Numbered from the stretch's first letter, positions 36,439 through 49,170 are shown. The stretch is 64,000 bases of DNA from Pseudomonas atagonensis (GCF_011369485.1 NZ_VXCA01000034.1:1-64000), one strand, 5' to 3'. Made by a program: numbers and translations. Notes: generated by a model not told the origin, from the letters alone.

Positions 36439-39400
36439 CTAAGCAGCAGCGGGCGATTCCTCGTCGCGGCGATGGGCAATCTGGTAGAGCGCCGGCAAAA
36501 TCAACAGCGTGAGAATCGTCGAAGACAGAATCCCGCCAATCACCACCGTCGCCAGCGGCCGCTGCACTTCTGCCCCCGTGCCAGTCGCCAGCGCCATCGG
36601 TATAAAACCCAGCGACGCCACCAACGCGGTCATCAACACCGGCCGCAATCGCGTCAATGCACCTTCGTTGATCGCATCCGACAGCGACCGTCCCTCCTCA
36701 CGCAGATTGCGGATAAACGCGATCATCACCAGGCCGTTGAGCACCGCCACACCCGACAACGCGATAAACCCCACGCCCGCCGAAATCGACAGCGGAATAT
36801 CCCGCAGCCACAGCGCCATGACGCCCCCGGTCAAGGCAAACGGAATCCCGGTAAACACCAACAAGCCGTCCTTGAGGTTGTTGAACATCATGAACAACAG
36901 CCCGAACACCAAGAGCAATGCCACCGGCACGACGATCTGCAAACGCTTGGCCGCCGATTGCAGTTGTTCGAACTGCCCACCCCAACTGGTCCAGTAACCT
37001 GCCGGCACCTGCGCATCGCGCTCGATCACTTCACCGGCCTCGCTGACGAACGAGCCGATATCGCGGCCACGCACGTTGGCGCTGACGATCACCAGGCGTT
37101 TGCCGTTTTCGCGGCTGACCTGATTCGGCCCGAGCACCAGATCGAGGCTGGCGACGTCCTTCAGCGCGATAAAACCGATCTGACTGGCCAGACCATTCAC
37201 GGCGGGCACCGGAATCAGCAGCGCCGACAAGCCGTCGATGTCCTTGCGCAAGGCGTCGGACAAACGCACGACCATGTCGAAACGCCGGTCGCCCTCGTAC
37301 AACGTCCCGGCCTGCCGTCCGCCGACCGCGACCGCAATCGTGTCCTGCACATCACCGACGTTGAGCCCGTAGCGCGCGGCCTTGTCGCGATCGATGTTGA
37401 TGGTCAGCACCGGCAACCCGGTGGTCTGTTCGACTTTGACCTCGGACGCGCCGTTGACCTTCTGCATCGCCGTAGCAATCTTCGCGGCGGTGGCGTTGAG
37501 CACGTCCATGTCATCGCCGAACACCTTCACCGCGACGTCACTGCGCACCCCGGAAATCAGTTCGTTGAAGCGCAACTGGATCGGCTGCGACAGTTCATAG
37601 TTGCTGCCCGGCAGCGTCGCGGCGGCGGTTTGCAGTTCGGCCATCAAGGTTTCGCGGGACTTGCCCGGGTCCGGCCATTGATCTTTCGGCTTAAGCATCA
37701 CGTAGCTGTCGGAGATGTTTGGCGGCATCGGATCGGAGGCGATTTCCGCCGTGCCGGTGCGTGCAAAGACGCGCTCGACTTCCGGCATCTTCGCCAGAAT
37801 CAACGTCTCCAGCCGCTGCTGCATGTCCACCGACTGCGTCAGGCTGGTGCCCGGCACACGCAAGGCTTGCAGGGCGAAATCACCTTCGCTGAGGCTCGGC
37901 ACAAACTCGCTGCCCATGCGGCTGGTGAGCACACCGCTAAGCACGATCACGCCTAGCGCCGCACTCACGGCGACTGCGCGATGGGACATGACCCAGGCCA
38001 ATGCCGGCGCATATACGCGACGCGCACTGCGCATGACGGCGCCCTCTTCTTCCTTGACCTTGCCGGTCACGAACAGCGCAATCGCTGCCGGCACGAAGGT
38101 CACCGACAACAGCATCGCACCGAGCAAAGCGATGACCACGGTGAACGCCATCGGGTGGAACATTTTTCCTTCGACGCCGCTGAGGGCGAAGATCGGCAGG
38201 TACACGACCATGATGATCAACTGGCCGAAAATCAGCGGTCGCCGCGCCTCTTTTGCCGCTGCGAATACTTCCTTGAAGCGCTCGGCGCGGGTCAGCAGAC
38301 GCCCGTGATGTTGCTGCGCATGGGCCAGCCGGCGCAGAGTGTTTTCGACGATCACCACCGCGCCGTCGACAATGATGCCGAAGTCGAGCGCGCCGAGGCT
38401 CATCAGGTTGGCGCTGACCTTGTTGCTGAACATGCCGGTGAAGGTGAACAGCATCGACAGCGGAATCACCATCGCGGTAATCAGCGCCGCGCGGATGTTG
38501 CCGAGGAACAGGAACAGAATCGCGATCACCAGAATCGCGCCTTCGATGAGATTCTTCTTCACCGTGGCGATGGCTTTGTCGACCAGGTGCGTGCGGTCGT
38601 ACACCGGCACGGCGACCACGCCTTGCGGCAAGGATTTGTTGATCTGTTCGAGCTTGCTGGCAACCGCTTGCGACACCGTGCGGCTGTTCTCGCCGATCAG
38701 CATGAACACCGTGCCGAGCACCACTTCACGACCGTTTTCAGTGGCGGCACCGCTACGCAATTCGCGGCCGATTTCGACGGTGGCGACATTCTTCACGCGG
38801 ATCGGCGTGCCGTCGACATTGGCCATGACAATGTTGGCGATGTCCTCGGTGCTCGCCACTTGCCCCGGTGCACGAATCAGCAATTGCTCGCCGCTGCGCT
38901 CGATGTAACCGGCGCCGACGTTGGCGTTGTTGCGCTCCAGTGCGGTGACCAGATCGGTGAGGGTCAGTTTGTAGGCTGCGAGTTTTTTTGGATCGGGCGC
39001 TATCTGATATTCCTTGGCAAAGCCTCCGATGGTGTTGATCTCGGCCACACCGGGAACATTGCGCAGTTGCGGCTTGATGATCCAGTCCTGAATCACCCGC
39101 AGATCGGTCGGGGTGTAGGTCGTGCCGTCATCTTTCAGCGCGCCCTCCTTGGTCTCGACCGTCCACAAAAAAATCTCGCCGAGCCCGGTGGAAATCGGCC
39201 CCATGACCGCTTCCACGCCTTCGGGCAATTGCTCCTTGGCGATCTGCAACCGCTCGTTAACCAATTGACGGGCGAAGAACAGGTCGGTGCCGTCCTTGAA
39301 GATCACCGTGACCTGCGACAGCCCCGAGCGCGACAGTGAACGGGTCTGCTCCAGCGCCGGCAAACCGGCCATCGCAGTCTCAATCGGGAAAGTGATGCGC

Positions 39401-39588
39401 TGCTCGGTTTCCAGCGGCGAAAACCCGGCGGCGCCGGTGTTGATTTGCACTTGGACGTTGGTGATGTCGGGCACGGCGTCGATCGGCAGTTTTTGATAAC
39501 TGGCGATGCCGAGGCCGGCCATGAGCAGAACGGCGAGCAGCACGATGATGCGCTGCTCGATGGCAAACTGGATCAGGCGTTCGAACAT
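36439..39588 (-). CDS. czcA: Heavy-metal RND efflux pump CzcA
   Basis: CzcA is the inner-membrane proton/metal antiporter of a Co/Zn/Cd tripartite efflux system. The 1049-residue protein has the RND layout: a TM segment near 10-30, a periplasmic loop, a TM bundle, a second loop, and a C-terminal TM bundle. The HME motif DFGIIVDGAVVIVEN places Asp402, Asp408 and Glu415 exactly at the positions known from CzcA, which argues for Zn/Co/Cd (HME1) over a Cu/Ag pump of the CusA type. It is last in czcCBA, 15 bp after czcB. Confidence 0.95.
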   Translation of the reverse strand: MFERLIQFAIEQRIIVLLAVLLMAGLGIASYQKLPIDAVPDITNVQVQINTGAAGFSPLETEQRITFPIETAMAGLPALEQTRSLSRSGLSQVTVIFKDGTDLFFARQLVNERLQIAKEQLPEGVEAVMGPISTGLGEIFLWTVETKEGALKDDGTTYTPTDLRVIQDWIIKPQLRNVPGVAEINTIGGFAKEYQIAPDPKKLAAYKLTLTDLVTALERNNANVGAGYIERSGEQLLIRAPGQVASTEDIANIVMANVDGTPIRVKNVATVEIGRELRSGAATENGREVVLGTVFMLIGENSRTVSQAVASKLEQINKSLPQGVVAVPVYDRTHLVDKAIATVKKNLIEGAILVIAILFLFLGNIRAALITAMVIPLSMLFTFTGMFSNKVSANLMSLGALDFGIIVDGAVVIVENTLRRLAHAQQHHGRLLTRAERFKEVFAAAKEARRPLIFGQLIIMVVYLPIFALSGVEGKMFHPMAFTVVIALLGAMLLSVTFVPAAIALFVTGKVKEEEGAVMRSARRVYAPALAWVMSHRAVAVSAALGVIVLSGVLTSRMGSEFVPSLSEGDFALQALRVPGTSLTQSVDMQQRLETLILAKMPEVERVFARTGTAEIASDPMPPNISDSYVMLKPKDQWPDPGKSRETLMAELQTAAATLPGSNYELSQPIQLRFNELISGVRSDVAVKVFGDDMDVLNATAAKIATAMQKVNGASEVKVEQTTGLPVLTINIDRDKAARYGLNVGDVQDTIAVAVGGRQAGTLYEGDRRFDMVVRLSDALRKDIDGLSALLIPVPAVNGLASQIGFIALKDVASLDLVLGPNQVSRENGKRLVIVSANVRGRDIGSFVSEAGEVIERDAQVPAGYWTSWGGQFEQLQSAAKRLQIVVPVALLLVFGLLFMMFNNLKDGLLVFTGIPFALTGGVMALWLRDIPLSISAGVGFIALSGVAVLNGLVMIAFIRNLREEGRSLSDAINEGALTRLRPVLMTALVASLGFIPMALATGTGAEVQRPLATVVIGGILSSTILTLLILPALYQIAHRRDEESPAAA

Positions 39589-39603
39589 GGGAGTCTTCCG
39601 CGA

Positions 39604-40806
39604 TTAGTGACTGTGCTCGGCCGAGGCTTTGCCCAGCTCCGATTTGAGGACGAAGCTGCCGGCGCTCGCCACTTGCACGCCCGGCTCCAGTCCGGCGGTG
39701 ACTTCCACCTGGCCCGCCGCGCGACTGCCCAGCTCCACCGCTTGCGCCTTGAAGCCGTCGTCGGTGCGCACGAACACCGTGGGTTTGTCCTCAACCGTCT
39801 GAATCGCGGTTTCCGGTACGGCGACTTTCGCTTCACGGCTGTCGGTCGCCACCCGTGCGGTGACGAACAAGCCGGGACGCCACGAGCCCTGCGGGTTTTC
39901 CAGCGTCACGCGAACGGTGGCGGTGCGGGTCTGTTCACCGAGCAGACTGCCGACGTAAGCCACGCTGCCAAGGACTTGTGCGTTCAGTTCCGCAGCGCTG
40001 ACGGTGACCGCTTTGCCCACCTGCACTTTGTTCAGATCCTTCGGCGAAACGCCGAACGTCACCCACACCCGCGACAGATCCGAAAGGGTGAACGCCGCGG
40101 TAGTTTCATCGACGACTTCGCCCGGCGTCAGGTGCTTTTCCACCACCACGCCATCGAACGGCGCGCGCAGTTCGTAACGATTGCCGCCGGTGGCGACGAC
40201 GCTGCCGCTGAGCACGCTGATCTTTTGTCGGGCGTTGGCCAAAGCAATCTCGGCCTCCTCCAGCGCCTGACGCGCCTGCAGGAAATCCTGTTCGGCGGAG
40301 ATCTTGTCCTGCCAGAGCTTTTTCTCCCGCTCGTAGGTGGTGCGCGCCAACGCCAGACGACGTTGCGCGGCGGCCTGTTCGCTGCGTTGCTCGGAGATTT
40401 GCTGGCTGGCAATCACCGCCAGCAACTGGCCTTTTTTCACCGATTGGCCGAGGTTGACCGCCACCGACTCGACCACGCCGGGCACGCGCGGCACCACATG
40501 GGCGGTGCGGTCTTCGTCAAAGCGCACTTCACCGGGGAACGGCAAACCGAGACTGATGGTCTGCGCCCGCGCTTCGGCCAGTTGAATGCCGGCGGCGGTG
40601 ATTTGTTCGGCGCTTAATTCGATGTGGCCTTCTTCGCCATGTTCGCCTTCGGCAGCAGCGCCCTCCTCGGCATGATCCGCGTGATCGGCATGTTCTGCGG
40701 CCTCATCGGCGTGCGCGTCGATAGCGCCATTACCGTCCCACATCGAGCCGATACCGATGCCCAACGCCAGCGTCGCCGCAGCGACCACGATCAGTTTTTT
40801 GTCCAT
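39604..40806 (-). CDS. czcB: Heavy-metal efflux membrane fusion protein CzcB
   Basis: CzcB is the periplasmic adaptor linking CzcA to CzcC. The 400-residue protein has an N-terminal hydrophobic anchor (KLIVVAAATLALGIGIGSM) and a His/Asp/Glu-rich stretch (about 30-62: HADEAAEHADHADHAEEG and onward) likely to bind metal, then a lipoyl/barrel-sandwich domain, a coiled-coil hairpin (QRSEQAAAQRRLALARTTYE) and beta-barrel regions. The C-terminus ends HSH. It sits between czcC and czcA. Confidence 0.94.
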   Translation of the reverse strand: MDKKLIVVAAATLALGIGIGSMWDGNGAIDAHADEAAEHADHADHAEEGAAAEGEHGEEGHIELSAEQITAAGIQLAEARAQTISLGLPFPGEVRFDEDRTAHVVPRVPGVVESVAVNLGQSVKKGQLLAVIASQQISEQRSEQAAAQRRLALARTTYEREKKLWQDKISAEQDFLQARQALEEAEIALANARQKISVLSGSVVATGGNRYELRAPFDGVVVEKHLTPGEVVDETTAAFTLSDLSRVWVTFGVSPKDLNKVQVGKAVTVSAAELNAQVLGSVAYVGSLLGEQTRTATVRVTLENPQGSWRPGLFVTARVATDSREAKVAVPETAIQTVEDKPTVFVRTDDGFKAQAVELGSRAAGQVEVTAGLEPGVQVASAGSFVLKSELGKASAEHSH

Positions 40807-40855
40807 GCAAACTCCTCTGCGCCAGACCCGCGCGCAGTCATCTGAAAAATGAAAT

Positions 40856-42103
40856 TCAAGGGCTGACGTTGAGGTCGCCGAAGATCCGTTCGATGCGTAC
40901 GCGGGCGTCGGTCGCCTCGCTGACGGCCTGGATGTATTGGCTGCGCGCCGCGATCAGGGTGCGCTGGGCGTCGAGTACATCGAGGAAGCCGAACTTGCCC
41001 ATTTCGAACCCGCGCGTGGCGCTTTCCACCGCACTTTGCGCGGCGGGCAGGATGGTCTGGTTGAACGCTTTGGCTTCGCCGTTGGCGGTCTGCCATTGCG
41101 CAAGGGTGGTCTGGATTTCGGTGCGCAAACGCAGCTCGGTGGCGTTGCGCAGATCCCGCGCCTGATCGGTTCGGCGTGCCGCCGCGAGGACGTTGCCCTG
41201 ATTGCGGTTGAACAGCGGAATCGGCATCGACAGCCCGACCACATTGACCCGCTCGCGCTCGGCTTCGCTGTACTGGCTGCCGATGCTCACGGTCAGGTCG
41301 GGGATGCGCTGGGACTTTTCCAGCCCCAGCGACGCTTCGCGCTGATCGATCTGCAGCCTGGCCAGACGCAGCTCGGCGGTCTCGTTCAGGCGTTCAAGCA
41401 AGCGGTTCGGCGGTGGTACGTTGACGAGGTTTTGTGCGGCGGCTTGCACCGTGGTCGAGGTCGATAACGGCGCGCCCATGACCTGCGCCAATTGCTGATA
41501 CGCGTTGGCCTGATCGCGTTCGGCGCGGCGCAATTCCAGGCGCACTTCGGAGAGCTGTACTTGCGCCCGCGTGCCTTCGACAGGTGATGACTTGCCCGCC
41601 TCGATCCGCCCTTGGGCCACCCGCAAACCGTGTTCGGCCAATTGCAGTGACTGGCGGGACAACTCCAGACGTTGCTGAGCGGTTTGCGCACTGTTGAACG
41701 CCTGAATCACATCGGCACGCAAGGTGTTGCGCTTGCGCTCCAGTTCAATACCGGCGGCGTCCTGCGCGCGGCTGGCAACATCGATGCGCGCACCGCGTTT
41801 GCCGCCCAGTTCGATCGGCTGACTGAGCATGACCGTGGTGGTACGCGAGTCGCGGCGGGTGTCTTCAGCTTCCCACGAAACCTCGGGGTTGGGGATCAGC
41901 CCGGCCTGCTTGCGGTCACCCTCGGCGATGCCGATTTCCCACTGCGCGGCGGCCAGATCCGGGTTGCCGGCGAAGGCTGTTTGCAGGGCCTGATCGAGGG
42001 TCAGGGTCGATGCGCTCGCAAGGCTGGCACTCGCCAGCAACAGAATGCCACTGGCTGTTTTTCGCAGGCGTGATCGCGCCGTCAGTTGTCTTGAACCGGG
42101 CAA
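40856..42103 (-). CDS. czcC: Heavy-metal efflux outer membrane protein CzcC
   Basis: This is a TolC-family outer-membrane channel. The 415-residue protein has a signal sequence (ILLLASASLASAS) and two helical repeats with the typical LTLDQALQTAFAGNPDLAAA and ARRTDQARDLRNA segments. The start is TTG at 42103: no in-frame ATG is available, and AAGGAAG ends 6 bp upstream of the TTG, an ideal distance. It is the first gene of czcCBA and diverges from czcRS. Confidence 0.92.
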   Translation of the reverse strand: MPGSRQLTARSRLRKTASGILLLASASLASASTLTLDQALQTAFAGNPDLAAAQWEIGIAEGDRKQAGLIPNPEVSWEAEDTRRDSRTTTVMLSQPIELGGKRGARIDVASRAQDAAGIELERKRNTLRADVIQAFNSAQTAQQRLELSRQSLQLAEHGLRVAQGRIEAGKSSPVEGTRAQVQLSEVRLELRRAERDQANAYQQLAQVMGAPLSTSTTVQAAAQNLVNVPPPNRLLERLNETAELRLARLQIDQREASLGLEKSQRIPDLTVSIGSQYSEAERERVNVVGLSMPIPLFNRNQGNVLAAARRTDQARDLRNATELRLRTEIQTTLAQWQTANGEAKAFNQTILPAAQSAVESATRGFEMGKFGFLDVLDAQRTLIAARSQYIQAVSEATDARVRIERIFGDLNVSP

Positions 42104-42512
42104 TGGAGACTTCCTTCATTGAGGATTTTTCAATGCCGCCACGGTAGGGTTTTGAACTTATCGACAAGGTGACTGGAACATTACAAATCCGTTATCCACG
42201 GTTTCGCCAAGTTGTTTTGTTCTAGGATGCGAAGTGCGAATGGCCTTGCTGCAATACATCGAAACAAAACTACTTAAGTTACCTGCCGAACAGCTCTTGC
42301 CGAATTCAGACTCGCGAGATTCTTTGCTTTCGGCTGTGACAGGCTGTCGCAGAAGGCTGATTTAAAGGCGTTGATCGTTGACTCTGTAGCCACTTCAGCC
42401 TTTACCGTGCACGCCATCGAGTGATTGCAACACGTCCGGAAGACCTTACAAAAACAACAACTTTCCCGACCACCTTAATTAACTATCCATTAAATAAAAG
42501 TGGTGATAGATC
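42104..42512. promoter_or_regulatory. Divergent czcCBA / czcRS regulatory region
   Basis: These 409 bp hold no gene and should carry both promoters. A candidate operator, ATTACAAATCCGTTAT, lies at 42180-42195, 77 bp upstream of the czcC start, and is nearly identical to one upstream of the PtrA-like gene. No other structure was firmly recognised. Confidence 0.55.
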
Positions 42513-43187
42513 ATGCGAATCCTTGTCGTCGAGGACGAGCTTAAAGCTGCCGAATACTTGCATCAGGGTTTGACCGAAAGTGGCTATATCGTTGACCACG
42601 CGGCCACCGGTGCCGATGGTTTGCACCTGGCACAACAACAAGCCTATGACCTGATTATTCTCGATGTGAATCTGCCCGAGCTGGACGGTTGGGGGGTGCT
42701 GGAACAGCTGCGCCGCACCCATTCCACGCGGGTGATGATGCTCACCGCGCGCGGGCGTCTGGCCGACAAGATTCGCGGCCTCGATCTGGGTGCCGACGAT
42801 TATCTGGTCAAGCCGTTCGAGTTTCCGGAATTGCTGGCGCGAGTGCGCACCTTGATGCGCCGCAGCGAAAACATGCCTGTACCGCAAGTGCTGAAAGTCG
42901 CTGATCTGGAACTTGATCCCGCCCGTCACCGCGCGTTTCGTGGCGAGCAGCGCATCGACCTGACTACCAAGGAATTCGCCCTGCTGCATCTGCTGATGCG
43001 CCAGTCCGGCGAGGTGCTGACCCGCACGCAAATCATTTCGCTGGTGTGGGACATGAATTTCGACTGCGACACCAACGTGGTTGAAGTGTCGATCCGCCGC
43101 TTGCGGGCAAAAATCGACGACCCGTTCGAGCACAAGTTGATCCACACCTTGCGCGGTGTCGGCTATGTGCTGGAGGCGCGGGAATGA
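42513..43187 (+). CDS. czcR: Heavy-metal response regulator CzcR
   Basis: This is an OmpR-family response regulator of 224 residues: a receiver domain (about 1-115) with Asp51 as phosphoacceptor in LIILDVNLPELDGW, Lys in DDYLVKPFEFPE, and a winged-helix DNA-binding domain (about 125-222) with NVVEVSIRRLRAKIDDPF and LIHTLRGVGYVLE. It is very close to P. aeruginosa CzcR, which activates czcCBA and is known to repress oprD. It overlaps czcS by 4 bp (ATGA). Confidence 0.94.
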   Translation: MRILVVEDELKAAEYLHQGLTESGYIVDHAATGADGLHLAQQQAYDLIILDVNLPELDGWGVLEQLRRTHSTRVMMLTARGRLADKIRGLDLGADDYLVKPFEFPELLARVRTLMRRSENMPVPQVLKVADLELDPARHRAFRGEQRIDLTTKEFALLHLLMRQSGEVLTRTQIISLVWDMNFDCDTNVVEVSIRRLRAKIDDPFEHKLIHTLRGVGYVLEARE

Positions 43188-44623
43188 AGCCGGCGAGCCT
43201 GTCGATGCGCCTCGGTTTGACCGTGAGTATTCTCGGCGCGCTGCTGGTGGTGTTTCTGGCGATCCTCGCGTATTTCGCCCTGACCCACGAGTTGAACGCG
43301 CTATCCAGAGACAGTCTGGAAAAGAAAATGGCGCAGGTTGAGCACAGCCTCTCGCTGTACGCCGACACCAGTGAAATCAGCGGCAAACCGCATATCCTGC
43401 TCGATCAGGTGATGGGCCACGACAACCTCACGCTGACCATTTATGACCGCAGCAACCTGCGCATGCCGCTGCTCAAGTCCGGCACCGGCATGGCCGACCC
43501 ACGCCTTGAACTGAAAGCCGTGCGGGCAATCACCGACGACCTCGCGTACGTATCCAGCACCGACGGCGAGGGCGCGAAATTTCTCACCGCGTCCCGGCTG
43601 ATCGGCCTCAAGGACGGCAACCGCGTGCCGGTGTTGCTGTCGATGGACAACGCCCATGACGAAGCGCTGCTCAGCGCCTATTTGCGCTCGACACTGATCG
43701 CCCTGCCGTTGTTACTGGTGTTCATCGGCCTGACCGCGTGGGGCGCGGTACAACGCGGACTGGCGCCGATGCGCGAATTCCGCAAAGTCGCGGCGATGGT
43801 CTCCACCCAAGACCTCGACCATCGACTGTCGGTGGTCAACATGCCGCAGGAACTCAGCGAACTGGCGCAGGGCATCAACTTCATGCTGCATCGCCTTGAT
43901 GCCGGGGTGCAGCAGTTGTCGCAGTTCTCCGACGACCTGGCGCATGAACTGCGCACACCGATCAATAACCTGATGGGCAAGGCGCAGGTCACGCTGTCAC
44001 GCGAACGCTCGGTGGATGAGTACAAAGATGTGCTGGTGTCGTGCACCGAAGAGCTTGAGCGCGTGGCGCGGATTGTGTCGGACATGTTGTTTCTGGCGCA
44101 GGTCAGTCATCCGTCGGCGCTGGCACCGTTTGAATCGGTGGCGCTGGAGCTTGAAGCCGCGAAAGTCGCCGAGATGTTTTCGTTGTCGGCGCAGGACAAG
44201 GACATCCACTTGAATGTCATCGGCAACGCCTCGGTGTCGGGTGATCGGTTGATGATCCAGCGGGCGATCTCAAATCTGCTCTCCAACGCACTGCGCCACT
44301 GCCCCACCGGGAAAACCGTGACACTGCTGATTGAACAAGGCGCGGCGCAGACTTCCCTGCTGGTCAGCAACCCCGGCCTCTGCATCGAGGCGCAACACCT
44401 GCCGCACCTGTTCGACCGCTTCTACCGCGTCGACAGCAGCCGCTCGCGTTCACAGGGCAGCACCGGGCTGGGCCTGGCGATCGTGCGCTCGATCATGAGC
44501 CTGCATCAGGGTGTAGCGGAAGTTAAGAGCCTGCCGGGTGCGATGACCGTATTCCGCCTCGGCTTCCCTGCGGCGACACCAACGGTCCCATCGCTGGCAA
44601 GCAGCTCCCACTGGGAGCTGTGA
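43184..44623 (+). CDS. czcS: Heavy-metal sensor histidine kinase CzcS
   Basis: CzcS is the membrane sensor partner of CzcR. The 479-residue protein has a TM segment near 12-32, a periplasmic sensor region, a second TM near 163-185, a HAMP domain, the H-box with His254 in DLAHELRTPINNL, an N-box (RAISNLLSNALRHCP), and a G-box (STGLGLAIVRSIM). The last residues (AGSSHWEL-like SSSHWEL) are encoded by an inverted repeat CAGCTCCCA-C-TGGGAGCTG resembling REP sequence, so the tail may have been altered by repeat insertion. Confidence 0.93.
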   Translation: MKPASLSMRLGLTVSILGALLVVFLAILAYFALTHELNALSRDSLEKKMAQVEHSLSLYADTSEISGKPHILLDQVMGHDNLTLTIYDRSNLRMPLLKSGTGMADPRLELKAVRAITDDLAYVSSTDGEGAKFLTASRLIGLKDGNRVPVLLSMDNAHDEALLSAYLRSTLIALPLLLVFIGLTAWGAVQRGLAPMREFRKVAAMVSTQDLDHRLSVVNMPQELSELAQGINFMLHRLDAGVQQLSQFSDDLAHELRTPINNLMGKAQVTLSRERSVDEYKDVLVSCTEELERVARIVSDMLFLAQVSHPSALAPFESVALELEAAKVAEMFSLSAQDKDIHLNVIGNASVSGDRLMIQRAISNLLSNALRHCPTGKTVTLLIEQGAAQTSLLVSNPGLCIEAQHLPHLFDRFYRVDSSRSRSQGSTGLGLAIVRSIMSLHQGVAEVKSLPGAMTVFRLGFPAATPTVPSLASSSHWEL

Positions 44624-45112
44624 TGTAGGCGGGAATCGTAAGTACCACCAAAACCTATGGGAGCTTGACTGCAATCGATGGCGCCGGGTCAGTCGATATC
44701 TTTGTACGATTTTTTACCGATTTGCTCTCGCCCCACACAAACGCCGAAAGCTCTCGCCGCAACCTCCGTTTTGTCCTACAGCCAGTTTTGAGTAGATAGC
44801 TCTATGGTGAAGTCTTTGGTAAACGGAAATGTCGAAGCGAGGCAAAAAGTGAGTAAAGACAATTTTTTTGAATTAAATGAAGGATTCGAAGCCCCGTCTG
44901 CCCAATCTCGCGCGCACCCTCCTCTCAATCGCACAAAAAAAACCTGCATACAGAGGATTGGCGCAATGAAAGGCAAGCTTGCACTGCCTGTAAATTTCGA
45001 TTCGCCATTGCCTGACGTCATGCTTGATACCTTTGAAGGAAATCAAGCATGAGTTTGTGCAAGACAGCCTTCGGCAGTTCCTACACAGGATGAGCGCAAG
45101 CTCGACAAAGCT
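44624..45112. other. Intergenic region downstream of czcS
   Basis: This stretch is AT-rich relative to its neighbours. It holds only one doubtful short frame (44966-45052) and no recognised RNA gene. REP-like CTATGGGAGC sequence occurs just after czcS. Confidence 0.4.
44966..45052 (+). CDS. Possible 28-residue small protein, unrecognised
   Basis: MKGKLALPVNFDSPLPDVML and eight further residues are preceded by AGAGGA at a usable distance (about 9 bp), and the frame remains open upstream to 44804. The stop overlaps a following ATG (ATGA) that opens only 14 codons. The overlap layout recalls antitoxin-toxin pairs whose toxin has been lost, but no family was recognised. Confidence 0.25.
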   Translation: MKGKLALPVNFDSPLPDVMLDTFEGNQA

Positions 45113-45366
45113 TTTGATCTTGATCTGAAAGCCCGTCGGGAGGCTGAGTGGAGGGATTCATACGGGGAAAAGCATCGAGAGGAGGTGCAGCGAAGCAAAC
45201 CGTAGGCGATGCCCCCGGATGAACCCGGAGCGAAGGAACCCGAGCCTTAGCGAGGGCCGGACGTCAGGGCACAGACCTTTGGTTCCTTTGGGGCGTTTGC
45301 CAAAGGGACTCGCCGTAAGGGCGAAACCATAATCAGCAACACCCGAAGAAATAGATATACACACCA
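45113..45366. repeat. Dispersed intergenic repeat, fuller copy
   Basis: This is the fuller copy of the repeat also found at 64-220. It retains about 100 bp (45125-45225, with GGAGGCTGAGTGGAGGGATT) missing from the first copy. It ends just before the terminator of the minus-strand gene at 45420, as the first copy does before the clpA terminator. Confidence 0.75.
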
Positions 45367-45377
45367 TCATCAAAGAA

Positions 45378-45399
45378 AACGGCACCCTACGGTGCCGTT
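45378..45399 (-). terminator. Terminator of the ABC transporter operon
   Basis: AACGGCACC (45378-45386) pairs with GGTGCCGTT (45391-45399) around CTAC. On the minus strand TTTTCTTTG follows. Confidence 0.8.
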
Positions 45400-45419
45400 C
45401 GCCTTTCACATTTCAGCTT

Positions 45420-47162
<1,743 letters not shown>

Positions 47163-47210
47163 AGAGACCTCCTGTTTAGGATTTCGGAGCACGGTTGCCG
47201 AATGACTCGA

Positions 47211-47486
47211 CTAGCCCCAACGCATCACAGCCAACAGCCACACCAGGGACAACGCGGACGCCACCCAGATGCTCCAGTCGGTGGCGCCAATAACCAGCAA
47301 ATGCAGGTAGGCGCTGCCGAGAAGACCGATGAACAAGCGATCGCCACGGGTGGTGGCAATCGGCAGAAAACCTCGCCGCAGGATGCTCGGCGAGCGCAAT
47401 TCCCATGTGGTCATGCCCACCAGCAGCAGACCAATGGCGATGAAGAACCCCGCAGTCGGGGTGGTCCAGCTCATCCATTCCATCAT
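47211..47486 (-). CDS. DUF2160 small membrane protein, GlpU-like
   Basis: This 91-residue protein has three hydrophobic segments (about 10-26, 46-66, 69-88). It matches the DUF2160 family, which is found almost only inside this type of ABC operon. Its role is unknown; a small accessory subunit of the permease is a reasonable inference. The first of two tandem ATGs at 47486 was taken, with GAGGAGC just upstream. It lies 7 bp after the second permease. Confidence 0.8.
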   Translation of the reverse strand: MMEWMSWTTPTAGFFIAIGLLLVGMTTWELRSPSILRRGFLPIATTRGDRLFIGLLGSAYLHLLVIGATDWSIWVASALSLVWLLAVMRWG

Positions 47487-47493
47487 CAGCTCC

Positions 47494-48294
<801 letters not shown>

Positions 48295-48303
48295 GGCCGG
48301 GCC

Positions 48304-49166
<863 letters not shown>

Positions 49167-49170
<4 letters not shown>

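Noticed and set aside
36439..39588. Assignment of the RND pump as CusA (Cu/Ag)
   Set aside because: The DFGIIVDGAVVIVEN motif with Asp402, Asp408 and Glu415 is that of CzcA; the regulator also closely matches CzcR.
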